Of a stretch of 64,000 bases of DNA, positions 15,377 to 25,640 are shown one piece after another. The stretch is from Paenibacillus polymyxa (GTDB lineage Bacteria > Bacillota > Bacilli > Paenibacillales > Paenibacillaceae), in assembly GCF_001719045.1 (NCBI RefSeq), contig NZ_CP015423.1:1178001-1242000 (forward strand), read 5' to 3'. How positions within the stretch are numbered: the stretch's first letter is position 1; each line of letters starts with the position of its first letter. Position numbers and translations under genes: made by a program. The notes beneath the pieces were generated by a model. It worked only from the letters and a program-made list of their open reading frames with translations, was not told the origin of the DNA and ran no database searches.

Positions 15377-16642
15377 ATGAGCGGTTCCAACATTGCATTG
15401 AGTACAGGAGCTAATGCACCATTCGGTAAGGAAGATACAGTGCGGGTCACCATTACATGGAAGTATGCACCTGCCGAACTGGATGTTAGCTGTTTTATGG
15501 TAGGAGCAGACGGAAAGGTTTCCTCAGATGACTATTTCGTTTTTTACAATCAACCCGCTGACCCGCACGGCCATGTACGATTACAGCGTCCAAATGACAG
15601 AACCACTGAGTTTACTATAGCGCTCCAGGAACTGGAACGAACCGGGGTGGAAAAATGTGTGTTTGCGGCCACAGTGGACGGCCCAGGTACTTTTGCCGAT
15701 GTGGTCGGCTGCTCAGTTACTGCTCAAGGCAAGCAATCCCATATCACCTACAGCATCACCGAAGCCACCAGTGAGACATCGCTTGTGCTGGCAGAAGTGT
15801 ATCGTCATACGTCTGGCTTTAAGCTTCGCGCAGTTGGACGTGGTTTCAACGGAGGACTAAAGCCGCTTGCCGAGGCTCACGGTGTCACCGTAGAGGAAAC
15901 GGAATCGCCAGCAGCACCGTCAGCGGATAAAGCTGACATGAAAGAAACTTCTCCTGTGAGTGGAAGAATCAATCTGCACAAGCAGAATGTACAATATTCA
16001 CTAAAAAAGAAACACATAGACTGTGAAAAGGCACGGGTAGCGGTTGTATTCGATGCTTCTGTTTCTATGTTCAAATTGTACACGGGTGGGACGGTGCAAA
16101 AAGCCTGCGAACGTGTGTTGGCTGTAGCCGCCTGTATGGATGACAATGGTGAAATGGATGTATGGTTTTTTGCAGACAAAGCCAAGCGTGCTCCAAGCGT
16201 CACAGAGAAGAATTTCGAGAATTACATTCATATGAATTATGCTGAGCCTAGTGAAGATAGTGAGCTAGGGTGGGGAAATAACGAACCAGAAGTCATGAAG
16301 GATATCATACTAAAATATACAAAAGAAGATCCCAACGATATAATCCCGACCTACATTATCTTTTTCAGTGATGGAGGTATTTATGAACAGAAAAAAATAG
16401 AACAGCTGCTGATTAAAAGCTCAAGCACTCCGATTTTCTGGCAATTTGTAGGTCTTGGTAAAGCCGATTACGGAATCCTTCGAAAGTTGGATAAGATGCG
16501 CGGCCGCGTAGTGGATAATGCTGATTTCTTTGCCTTGGATGACATTGACTCCGTGACAGACGCAGAATTGTACGACCGTCTGCTGAATGAGTTTCCTGGT
16601 TGGCTCAAGCAAGTGCGGGCTAAAGGAATATTGCGGAGCTAA
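15377..16642 (+). CDS. TerD-domain / vWA (TerF-like) fusion protein
   Basis: A 421-residue protein with GGGGG about 9 bases before its ATG. Residues about 3-180 are a TerD domain: calcium-type beta-sandwich with W-x-Y-x-P-x-x-LDVSCFMVG, then D-x-x-VFYNQP and GFNGGLKPLAEAHGV. After a 30-residue linker, residues about 205-415 form a von Willebrand A domain of the TerF type, with AVVFDASVSM as the metal-binding MIDAS start and FFSDGGI later. Ter proteins form membrane-associated stress complexes linked to tellurite, phage and DNA-damage resistance. No terB/terC partner is in the window. Confidence 0.85.
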   Translation: MSGSNIALSTGANAPFGKEDTVRVTITWKYAPAELDVSCFMVGADGKVSSDDYFVFYNQPADPHGHVRLQRPNDRTTEFTIALQELERTGVEKCVFAATVDGPGTFADVVGCSVTAQGKQSHITYSITEATSETSLVLAEVYRHTSGFKLRAVGRGFNGGLKPLAEAHGVTVEETESPAAPSADKADMKETSPVSGRINLHKQNVQYSLKKKHIDCEKARVAVVFDASVSMFKLYTGGTVQKACERVLAVAACMDDNGEMDVWFFADKAKRAPSVTEKNFENYIHMNYAEPSEDSELGWGNNEPEVMKDIILKYTKEDPNDIIPTYIIFFSDGGIYEQKKIEQLLIKSSSTPIFWQFVGLGKADYGILRKLDKMRGRVVDNADFFALDDIDSVTDAELYDRLLNEFPGWLKQVRAKGILRS

Positions 16643-16677
16643 TCCTTCACCGCAATGCGATACTCCTACATGATCAC

Positions 16678-16815
16678 TTAAATATCCGCCGAGCAGAGCA
16701 ATAAAGGCAGAATGACCGCAGATAGAGCAATCATCAGCGCCAGCATTCTGCCTCTGTTTTCTTCAGTTTGTCCTCTATCGATTTCAACCTCCCTACCAGA
16801 TCCTATTTCTTTCAT
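16678..16815 (-). CDS. Possible 45-residue membrane peptide
   Basis: A minus-strand frame: a hydrophilic N-terminus (MKEIGSGREVEIDRGQTEEN), then one membrane-spanning stretch (MLALMIALSAVILPLLLCS) and stop. The binding site is weak (AGGA 2 bases before ATG). The frame covers the inverted repeat that also serves as the TerD-vWA terminator, so chance coding is possible. The clean single-TM layout resembles small toxin or regulator peptides. Confidence 0.3.
   Translation of the reverse strand: MKEIGSGREVEIDRGQTEENRGRMLALMIALSAVILPLLLCSADI
16705..16760 (+). terminator. Terminator of the TerD-vWA gene
   Basis: AGGCAGAATG (16705-16714) and CATTCTGCCT (16744-16753) form a 10-bp stem with a 29-base loop, followed by CTGTTTTC. 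Confidence 0.5.
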
Positions 16816-16911
16816 TTCCTAATTGGATATTTTCATGTAGTATAAGTCTAATTGAAGTAACCCTGTTTGGGCTATGCTGAAGCTATACACTATATGAAGG
16901 AGGATTTCATA

Positions 16912-18255
16912 TTGAAATCAAATGAAGCAACTTTGCACAAAAAGCTGCTCCCACGGCATATTACCTTTATGGCTATGGGTGGAGTTATCGGAACGGGAAT
17001 TTTTAAAGGCAGTACCGAAACGATTAGCTTGGCGGGACCTGGAGTTATTTTATCCTATGTCTTCGCAGGACTCCTGCTCTTGGTCGTTATGGGCGCAATT
17101 GCCGAGATGGCTACCGTCTACCCCAACATGAATATGAAAGATTTTATTCGCAAAGCTTTTGGAGAACGACTGTCCTTTATTATCGGCTGGTTGTATTGCT
17201 TCATGTGGCTGGCCGTCTGTATCATTGAGGTCATTGCTGCGGGAAGCTTCCTGCAATATTGGTTGCCAGATGTTCCTCTATGGGTACTCAGTTTAGCGAG
17301 TGCGGCTTTCATTATTGTCGTCAACATGCTGAGTGTCGGCGGTTTTGGGGAGCTAGAATTTTGGCTTGCGGGTATTAAGATTGCCATGATTATTATCTTC
17401 ATCGCCTTGGGTGGCTGTATACTGTTCGGGATTATTCCCACTGAAACTCCACCTTATCTAAGCAACTACGCGCAGCACGGCGGATTTCTACCCAATGGCT
17501 GGTTGGCTATCTTTTCAGCGCTGCTGGTCGTTACCTTTTCATACGGAGGATCCGAGCTGATTGGACTGACGTTGACGGAGACAGAAAATCCGGAAAAGGT
17601 ACTACCTAGAGTGGTTAAAAGCTTTATTCTTCGCGTTATTTTGTTCTATACGTTGCCAATTCTCATCATTTGTGGCTTGATTCCCTGGAACCAACTGGAT
17701 GCGAATACCAGCCCGTTTGTACAGGTATTGTCTTCTGTAGGGCTTCAAGGCTCGGCTCATGTCATGAACTTTATTCTGATCACTGCTGTACTGTCTGCCG
17801 CCAATTCGGGGATTTACGGGGCTACACGTATGTTACATTCGCTGGCTATCAATGGAGAAGGTCCCAAATCACTCGCCCGCTTATCTTCAAACGGGGTTCC
17901 GGTAAATAGTCTCAAATTGTGCGCTGTAGTTCTGATTGTCGGTTCCATGGTTGCTTATCTCGCTCAGGACGGACTGTTCCGTATTTTGATGGCTGTACCT
18001 GGCTTTGTCGTGCTGCTCGTCTGGAGTTGCATTTGTCTGTCCCAATTGAAATTGCGCAAATCTTATCCCGTGGAGCCTACTTTCAAGATATGGGGATTCC
18101 CTTATGTAACGGCGCTTACAGTAGGATGCCTATGGGTAATTGCGTTCCTATTCTTGCTTGACCCGCAAAATCGCATTAGCATTAGCGTGTGCCTGGCTTT
18201 CATGGCATTTCTGATCATCTGGTCTTTGGTGAAGTTCCGGAGAAAGCAGGCGTAA
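16912..18255 (+). CDS. APC-superfamily amino-acid permease
   Basis: Likely 447 residues from a TTG at 16912: AAGGAGG lies exactly 8 bases upstream, whereas the in-frame ATG at 16867 has no binding site. About 12 membrane segments. The first carries the family signature MAMGGVIGTGIFKGS, and FSYGGSELIGLTLTETENPEKVLPR in the middle is the AAT (amino-acid transporter) motif. It imports an amino acid by proton symport in the cytoplasmic membrane; specificity cannot be assigned. The VanZ-RDD gene follows after 7 bases, so the two are co-transcribed. Confidence 0.9.
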   Translation: MKSNEATLHKKLLPRHITFMAMGGVIGTGIFKGSTETISLAGPGVILSYVFAGLLLLVVMGAIAEMATVYPNMNMKDFIRKAFGERLSFIIGWLYCFMWLAVCIIEVIAAGSFLQYWLPDVPLWVLSLASAAFIIVVNMLSVGGFGELEFWLAGIKIAMIIIFIALGGCILFGIIPTETPPYLSNYAQHGGFLPNGWLAIFSALLVVTFSYGGSELIGLTLTETENPEKVLPRVVKSFILRVILFYTLPILIICGLIPWNQLDANTSPFVQVLSSVGLQGSAHVMNFILITAVLSAANSGIYGATRMLHSLAINGEGPKSLARLSSNGVPVNSLKLCAVVLIVGSMVAYLAQDGLFRILMAVPGFVVLLVWSCICLSQLKLRKSYPVEPTFKIWGFPYVTALTVGCLWVIAFLFLLDPQNRISISVCLAFMAFLIIWSLVKFRRKQA

Positions 18256-18262
18256 GCAGCAC

Positions 18263-19417
18263 ATGATTCAATCGTATCTATTTCCTGTTTCGTATGCCTT
18301 TCTTGCGTTTCCTTTTGCTGCGTTGTTGTTTACACTGCCTTTTCTAATCGTGCAATATCGCAGGCATGGCTATATTCACAAGGCTAGAGCATGGCTGCTT
18401 TACTTGATGCTTTTATACTTGATGAACGTCTTCTTTCTGGTCATACTCCCACTTCCGGCATCGCGTCATAATGCTGCACTAGCTGGGGGGGCGTTACAAT
18501 TGATACCCTTGCAGTTCGTTCATGACATTATAAGAGAAACATCCGTCTCACCCGCCCATCCCTCCAGCTATGTTCATTTGCTGAAGGAGCGCGCTTTTCT
18601 GCAAGTCGTTTTTAACGTTGTGATGACCGTGCCTTTCGGTATGTTCTTACGTTATTATTTCCGTGCACGATGGGGATGGTGCCTGATTCTGTCCTTTATC
18701 CTCTCCCTCTTCTTTGAGGTGACGCAGCTGACAGGACTGTATGGATTTTTTGACCATGCGTATCGCGTGTTCGATGTGGACGATCTATTGGCTAATACCT
18801 TGGGCGGCATGCTAGGCTTTCTATTAGGCGAATGGTTTTCACGCTTCCTGCCCCGCTTGGAACATCTGGACAAGCATGTGGACATGGCAACGAAGCGAGT
18901 GTCCTATACCCGACGGGGTGTAGCCTTTTTCGTGGATTCTATCATATGGATCGGGCTACTCGGCATCATGGAGTCTCTGCATGTGCCTGCTGCCTTCTGG
19001 GTTTCCAGTGGAGTCTACTTTATGGGGGTCCCTTACCTGACGAATGGACGAACTCCTGGGAAATGGCTGGTGCGTATTCATCTTACAGGGACGGGACAAC
19101 GGATTTCCCTGTGGGGGCTCATCAAGCGTTACAGTCTCTTGTATTGGTTGTATTTTGGACTTAATTACGTACTGGGTGGACCCGTGCTGTGGTCTCAAGT
19201 CTCTCCATGGGTAAGTGTTCTGATCAGCCTTTTGTTGTTGGTGATGAATGGATGGTTCTTTTTCCATCTGGTCATACGTCTATTCAAGAAAGCCCCGTTA
19301 TTTTATGAGGAGCTTAGCCATACTTCGCACCAAATTATATGGCCCAAGCATTATCATCACCTTCAGAATGACACCGCTGATTCGGCAGAGACGCCGGGAG
19401 AAAATACCGTGACATGA
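18263..19417 (+). CDS. VanZ-RDD fusion membrane protein
   Basis: A 384-residue integral membrane protein. Residues about 1-200 form a VanZ-like domain with five membrane spans and the conserved 'N-x-x-x-x-x-PFG-x-x-L' (NVVMTVPFGMFLRYY) and 'E-x-x-Q-x-x-x-x-x-R-x-F-D-x-DD-x-x-x-N-x-x-G' (FEVTQLTGLYGFFDHAYRVF, then DVDDLLANTLGG) patterns. Residues about 215-345 are an RDD domain (RRGVAFFVDSIIWIGLLG and TPGKWLVRI). Some VanZ proteins give low-level teicoplanin or lipoglycopeptide resistance; RDD function is unclear. The start has only a weak binding site and may be coupled to the permease upstream. Confidence 0.88.
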   Translation: MIQSYLFPVSYAFLAFPFAALLFTLPFLIVQYRRHGYIHKARAWLLYLMLLYLMNVFFLVILPLPASRHNAALAGGALQLIPLQFVHDIIRETSVSPAHPSSYVHLLKERAFLQVVFNVVMTVPFGMFLRYYFRARWGWCLILSFILSLFFEVTQLTGLYGFFDHAYRVFDVDDLLANTLGGMLGFLLGEWFSRFLPRLEHLDKHVDMATKRVSYTRRGVAFFVDSIIWIGLLGIMESLHVPAAFWVSSGVYFMGVPYLTNGRTPGKWLVRIHLTGTGQRISLWGLIKRYSLLYWLYFGLNYVLGGPVLWSQVSPWVSVLISLLLLVMNGWFFFHLVIRLFKKAPLFYEELSHTSHQIIWPKHYHHLQNDTADSAETPGENTVT

Positions 19418-19475
19418 TAACCGAAAGACTGACAACGTGATAAGCACCCGCGATCTACGTTGCATCCAAGCAAAT

Positions 19476-19522
19476 AAAAAACAGGCGAAGCAAAGGAATT
19501 TCCTTTGTCCGCCTGTTTTTTT
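19476..19522. terminator. Bidirectional terminator between VanZ-RDD and nitroreductase
   Basis: AAAAAACAGGCG (19476-19487) pairs with CGCCTGTTTTTTT (19510-19522), with an inner CAAAGGAA/TTCCTTTG stem. It serves the two convergent genes. Confidence 0.85.
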
Positions 19523-19552
19523 ATGTTGTGTATCAATGTTAGTTCGTTTTCC

Positions 19553-20206
19553 TTATTTCCACTGTGCAATTTGATCAATAGGCAATCGTGTGGACGGATG
19601 ACCATCGTTGATACCTTTACCCATGGAAATGAGCATAACAGGGACATAACGATCTTTTTCCAGACCAAAGGCTTCAGCAATTTGATCCTTTTCAAAACCG
19701 CCAATAGCGTTGGTGTCGTAGCCATGAGCGCGTGCTACCAGCATAAGCTGCATGGATACCAAGCCACCATCGATCAGGACCGTTTCTTTGTTCACAACTG
19801 GATCAAGCGCTGCAAAATGGGCTGCTACTTTTTCCTGTTGCATTTCTTTGACGTCTTTTGGCATATAGCCCAGTTCTACAGCTTCTCCGAAAATTTGTTC
19901 GAAATTATCAAAGTTGTTCAAATCTCCAAACACAGCGATCACTGCCGAAGATGTTTCTACTTGACGTTGGTTGAAACGGGCCAATGGTGCCAGTGTAGCT
20001 TTACCTTCAGGGCTGTCAATGACAAGGAAACGCCAAGGTTGCAGGTTAATGGAAGATGGTGCGCGTGTAGCTTCCGTCAAAATCTCGGTCATTTCCTCGC
20101 GGCTGATCTTCACGGACGGATCGTATACTTTTACAGAACGACGTCCCAGGGCGATTTCTTTAAAATCATTCGTTTTTACAGTACTGGATGTATTCGTATT
20201 ATTCAT
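19553..20206 (-). CDS. Nitroreductase-family FMN oxidoreductase
   Basis: A 217-residue flavoenzyme. The FMN-binding start GRRSVKVYDPS (about 21-31), the 'EATRAPSSINLQPWRFLVI' segment (about 45-63) and the C-terminal 'GYDTNAIGGFEKDQIAEAFG' with the following 'YVPVMLISMGK' are classical. It uses NAD(P)H to reduce nitro compounds, quinones or azo dyes. AAGGAGAG precedes the ATG. It lies 51 bases after a MarR gene in the same direction, like quinone-responsive MarR-nitroreductase pairs in Bacillus (MhqR/YodB systems). Function in electrophile detoxification is inferred. Confidence 0.9.
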   Translation of the reverse strand: MNNTNTSSTVKTNDFKEIALGRRSVKVYDPSVKISREEMTEILTEATRAPSSINLQPWRFLVIDSPEGKATLAPLARFNQRQVETSSAVIAVFGDLNNFDNFEQIFGEAVELGYMPKDVKEMQQEKVAAHFAALDPVVNKETVLIDGGLVSMQLMLVARAHGYDTNAIGGFEKDQIAEAFGLEKDRYVPVMLISMGKGINDGHPSTRLPIDQIAQWK

Positions 20207-20257
20207 TCCAATCTCTCCTTGTCCCTCTGTGGGTATAGTAATGTTAAAAAAATGTTG

Positions 20258-20713
20258 TCAGTCCATATCAGATATGTGACTATTCATCACTTGCAGCATA
20301 TCAGCTAGTTGGTGCCGTTGGGTCTCGTCGAAGCTCTGTAGTAGCTGAGCTACAAACTGCGAGCGCTCCTGCTTAAAGATGACAATGCGTGCACGCCCAT
20401 AATCGGTCAGGCTTACCAAGGTAACCCTGTTGTCCTCTGGCTTCGTGCGTCGTGTGACCATAGCTGTCGCTTCCAGTTGTTTCAAATGGCGCGTTACGGC
20501 TGCAGCGTCAATGCCAACCTCTTTTTGCAGCAGAGTTTGACTAATCTCCTCCACTTGATACAACTTGCACAATAGCTGCAATCTGGATGCGCTGACTCCT
20601 GCACAACGCTCAAACTTGGAGCTAATCTGCTTGTTCAGCAACAACAGCATGTCAAAAATATACTCAGGCTCGGATGGTGTCTGGGTGATATCAATCTCTC
20701 CTCCCTTAAGCAT
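20258..20713 (-). CDS. MarR-family regulator
   Basis: A 151-residue winged-helix regulator. The DNA-binding part includes ISQTLLQKEVGIDAAAVTRH (about 57-76) and the wing RRTKPEDNRVTLVSLTDYG, the MarR hallmark. ATG 20713 is kept as start, although the strong AAGGGAGGAG motif lies inside codons 3-6, so initiation slightly downstream is possible. Cysteine 38 (ERCAGVS) could act in redox sensing. Two tandem palindromes TTGATCCATCAA and TTGATCTATCAA (20739-20765) immediately upstream are the probable operators controlling this gene and the nitroreductase. Confidence 0.9.
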   Translation of the reverse strand: MLKGGEIDITQTPSEPEYIFDMLLLLNKQISSKFERCAGVSASRLQLLCKLYQVEEISQTLLQKEVGIDAAAVTRHLKQLEATAMVTRRTKPEDNRVTLVSLTDYGRARIVIFKQERSQFVAQLLQSFDETQRHQLADMLQVMNSHISDMD

Positions 20714-20738
20714 ATCGCTGGGCTTGATGATCCGACCT

Positions 20739-20765
20739 TTGATCCATCAATTATTGATCTATCAA
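20739..20765. promoter_or_regulatory. Tandem MarR operators
   Basis: TTGATCCATCAA (20739-20750) and TTGATCTATCAA (20754-20765) are perfect 5-2-5 palindromes with a 3-base gap, 15 bases centre to centre. They start 26 bases upstream of the marR ATG. Confidence 0.7.
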
Positions 20766-20830
20766 GTAATATACATCCTCTTTAAAAATAAATCAAGTCC
20801 CTGAGAAAAATAAAGTGCTCTTTGCAAATA

Positions 20831-20866
20831 AAAGCTGAGCGACTCACACAGAGCCACTCAGCTTTT
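20831..20866. terminator. Terminator of gdhA
   Basis: AAAGCTGAG (20831-20839) and CTCAGCTTTT (20857-20866) form the stem, with T-rich sequence on both sides. It lies 64 bases past the gdhA stop. Confidence 0.75.
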
Positions 20867-20929
20867 GTTTCATTAGCTTACTTATTCAATCATCATGTAA
20901 TAGCAGATAAGGGTTGGTATACCGTTGTG

Positions 20930-22648
<1,719 letters not shown>

Positions 22649-22673
22649 GAGGCTGCGCGCAGGGCGTAGCCTC
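22649..22673 (-). terminator. Terminator of thrC
   Basis: On the minus strand GAGGCTACGC-CCTGC-GCGCAGCCTC is followed by TTTTTTATTT, 14 bases after the stop. Confidence 0.85.
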
Positions 22674-22686
22674 CTTTCCCATTCTT

Positions 22687-24078
22687 TTACACATAAAAAG
22701 CTTCAAGCTGACGCACAATTTCTGCCTCGTCATGCTCTACCACCTGCTGATGCTGCGATTTCGAGAATAATTGCTCAATTTGCGTCGGGAACTCCTGCTT
22801 GATGTCCACCAGACGAATAGCTTCATCAAATTTGGCCGGATGTGCTGTCGCAAAGGTCACACATACTTCGTCCGCGCCATTATACGCTTCATACGCGGCA
22901 ATACCGCAAGCCGTATGCGGGTCGAGCAAATAATCGTACTCGGCTTTGTATTTTTTGATCAGCTCCAGACACTGCTCATTCGAAGCACCGAGCGCTTCAA
23001 AATCCTGCTGTACCCGTTTCAAATCCTCTGCACTGATCACAATCCGTCCCTCGGTCTTGAGGTTATTCATGTATTCAGATACCTTGGCTGTATCTTCTCC
23101 AAGGAAGTAATACAGGTATCTTTCGAAATTGCTCGCCACCTGAATGTCCATCGAAGGACTGTATGTGCTTTTAAAGTCGCCTGGCTTGTATTCGCCTGTC
23201 TTCACAAAGCGCTCCAAAATATTATTTTCATTGGTGGCAATAATCAGCTTATGGATCGGCAAGCCCATTTTTTTCGCAAGAAAGCCAGAAAAGATATTGC
23301 CAAAGTTGCCGGATGGCACGCTGATATTGATTTTTTTCGTACCCGCAGACTCCTGCGCCCGGAAATAAGCATAGAAGTAATATACGGTTTGCGCCAAAAT
23401 ACGCACAAAGTTAATCGAGTTAATTGCCCGCAAATGATGTTTAGCTTTGAAATCCAGATCGGCAAACAGGTCCTTAATGACCTTCTGACAATCGTCAAAG
23501 TTCCCTTTGACGGACAGATTCAATACATTTTCATCGTCAACTGTCGTCATTTGCAGCTCTTGTACCTTGCTCACCTTTTGGTGTGGATGCAAAATACAGA
23601 TTTTAATGCCTTCCTTGCCACGCACACCCTGAATCGCTGCCGCCCCGGTATCGCCCGAGGTTGCACCCAAAATGTGAATGATCTCATTCTGCTTTTTGGA
23701 CACGTAGGAATAAAACTCACCCATAAATTGCAGCGCCACATCCTTGAACGCAAACGTAGGCCCGTGGAATAGCTCCAAAATAGACAGGGAATCGTTGATC
23801 TTCTTCACTGGCGTAACTTCCGGGTGACGGAAGCTCGCATAACTGCGCTCCACCAGCTGCTCCAAATCTTCACGAGGAATCTCATCATTGATATACAGCG
23901 CAAAAACTTCCAGCAGCAGCTCTCTGTAGCTCAATGTAGCCCATTGCTCTAACGTAGCTCCCGACACGGTCGGAATCTGCTCCGGTACCATCAGACCTCC
24001 ATCGTCAGCTAATCCCATGAGCACGGTATCAATAAATCCCTTGGCTTCTACTCGACCTCTAGTGCTAATATATCTCAT
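22687..24078 (-). CDS. thrC: Threonine synthase
   Basis: A 463-residue PLP enzyme converting O-phosphohomoserine to threonine. The start at 24078 (MRYISTRG) has GGGGG 6 bases upstream; an in-frame ATG at 24162 does not. The N-terminus 'YISTRG' and the PLP-lysine segment ELFHGPTFAFKDVALQ (about 97-112) are those of the long, E. coli/yeast-like class rather than the short Bacillus ThrC of about 350 residues. SGDTGAAAI and 'VPSGNFGNIFSGF' are further PLP-phosphate contacts. It stands alone, without hom or thrB. Confidence 0.95.
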   Translation of the reverse strand: MRYISTRGRVEAKGFIDTVLMGLADDGGLMVPEQIPTVSGATLEQWATLSYRELLLEVFALYINDEIPREDLEQLVERSYASFRHPEVTPVKKINDSLSILELFHGPTFAFKDVALQFMGEFYSYVSKKQNEIIHILGATSGDTGAAAIQGVRGKEGIKICILHPHQKVSKVQELQMTTVDDENVLNLSVKGNFDDCQKVIKDLFADLDFKAKHHLRAINSINFVRILAQTVYYFYAYFRAQESAGTKKINISVPSGNFGNIFSGFLAKKMGLPIHKLIIATNENNILERFVKTGEYKPGDFKSTYSPSMDIQVASNFERYLYYFLGEDTAKVSEYMNNLKTEGRIVISAEDLKRVQQDFEALGASNEQCLELIKKYKAEYDYLLDPHTACGIAAYEAYNGADEVCVTFATAHPAKFDEAIRLVDIKQEFPTQIEQLFSKSQHQQVVEHDEAEIVRQLEAFYV

Positions 24079-24293
24079 ATACATCCCCCAATAAAAATTC
24101 AATTCGAACCTTTTTTCGAATATATTATTGTCTATAATACCCTGTCGCGGTGCTGTAACCAAGCCTTTTTTTCATATTTCAAAGACTTTCTCCTACTTTA
24201 CCATACCCTGATGCATCAGGCATCTGTCATCGCTAAGCAATTAAAACGTCAGGAACAGCCCGTGAGTCTGAAAAAAGAAGGCCGCTCCAGTCA

Positions 24294-25637
24294 TTAGGAA
24301 CCTGAAATCGAGAGTGCAGCCAGCTTGAGCGAAGGCGATGTGCAGCTTCCCGTAAAACGTAAATCGTTGCCAACTTCCTCTACCTGCTGCAGCACATCAA
24401 AGAAGTTGCCCGATACGGTGATCTGATTGACCGCTCTGATCACTTGCCCCTGCTCAATCCAGTATCCCAGACAAGCCAGCGAAAAATTACCGGACGCCGT
24501 ATTCGTACCCGCATGCAGCCCTTGCAGCTCTACGATCATCAACCCGCGATCCGTCTTGCGAATCATGTCCTCCAACGTAGACGTGCCTGGTTCCACATAC
24601 AGATTATGATACGACACACCAATTCTACCGTTATAGCTGCCCTTGGAAGCATTAGAGGTACTTTTCACCCCAGCCTTGCGGGCTGTCTTGCGGTTATGGA
24701 AATACGTCCGTAGTTCTCCGTCCTTGATGATCTCATTACGATGGGTTGCGCTGCCTTCGGCATCAAACGTACTGCCTGCGGGAACGTTCTCCATCAGCGG
24801 ATCATCAATTAGCGTAATACGCTCGCTTGCCACCCTTTGCCCCAATTTCCCAGCTAATCGCGAAAAGCCTTTATCCACCGATTCCGCTGAAAATACCGAT
24901 GTGTACGCAGCCAGCAATTGCGCTGCTGCATCATGACGGAAAATGACTGGATAGTTATCCGATTGGATCGTGTGCGCACCCAGCTTGGAAACAGCCTCTT
25001 TTACGGCTTTATGCGCCACATCCGCAATATCGATTTCTTCCACACTTCGCAGGGAATAATCATGCCAGCCTCCGGTAACGGTCTCGTCATGATCTGCTGC
25101 AATCACATACACATAAGCGCTCGCTAGACTTTTGCGACGATGGCAGTGTAGTCCTTTTGTATTCACTATCAGAACCTCATTTTCACGAATGCTGACCGAG
25201 CAATGCCGAGCCATCACAATCCGTGGATCTGCGGCAAGCGCTGTGCGCTCCATTTCCAGCGCTGCTTCGATCAGAATCTCAGGAGCCGTGTCAGCCAACG
25301 CTGAGGCATAGGTAGGCTGCTCAGGGTAGCTCTCAGAGCCTGCGAACAGCTCATCCTGTTCCTCGCTCTCCAATATGTCCGCATTGCTGCGTGCTTCTTC
25401 CAATAAAAAGTCGATCACGTCCGGTTCCAGCTTCTCTGTAGAGGCATAGCCCATTTTCCCGTTAATGACACCCCGAAAGGAAAGCCCACCGTTTTCGACG
25501 ATGGTATATTGGTCAATTTCTCCCTTTAGCACCTTCACCGAGGTAGAACGTCCATTTACATAGTAGATTTCCATATCCGCGTAGCCGATTTCCCGACCTT
25601 TCGTGAACAACGCTTCCTGAAATTGCTGAATATTCAT
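24294..25637 (-). CDS. tldE: TldE/PmbA-family subunit of the TldD-TldE protease
   Basis: A 447-residue TldD/PmbA family protein. It lacks the metal-binding HExxxH helix present in the neighbour, as expected of the non-catalytic TldE/PmbA partner. Typical features are the N-terminal 'ADMEIYYVNGRSTSVKVLKGEID' region (first 20 residues most conserved), 'GLSFRGVINGKMGYASTEKL' and a C-terminal 'SGNFSLACLGYWIEQGQ'. TldD and TldE form a hetero-complex that degrades unfolded peptides and matures some ribosomal peptides. It begins 3 bases after tldD ends, so translation is coupled. Confidence 0.9.
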   Translation of the reverse strand: MNIQQFQEALFTKGREIGYADMEIYYVNGRSTSVKVLKGEIDQYTIVENGGLSFRGVINGKMGYASTEKLEPDVIDFLLEEARSNADILESEEQDELFAGSESYPEQPTYASALADTAPEILIEAALEMERTALAADPRIVMARHCSVSIRENEVLIVNTKGLHCHRRKSLASAYVYVIAADHDETVTGGWHDYSLRSVEEIDIADVAHKAVKEAVSKLGAHTIQSDNYPVIFRHDAAAQLLAAYTSVFSAESVDKGFSRLAGKLGQRVASERITLIDDPLMENVPAGSTFDAEGSATHRNEIIKDGELRTYFHNRKTARKAGVKSTSNASKGSYNGRIGVSYHNLYVEPGTSTLEDMIRKTDRGLMIVELQGLHAGTNTASGNFSLACLGYWIEQGQVIRAVNQITVSGNFFDVLQQVEEVGNDLRFTGSCTSPSLKLAALSISGS

Positions 25638-25640
25638 CGC

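Noticed and set aside
19505..20308. 267-codon plus-strand frame
   Set aside because: Antisense to the nitroreductase; begins inside a terminator.
22771..23772. 333-codon plus-strand frame
   Set aside because: Antisense to thrC; composition of a shadow frame.
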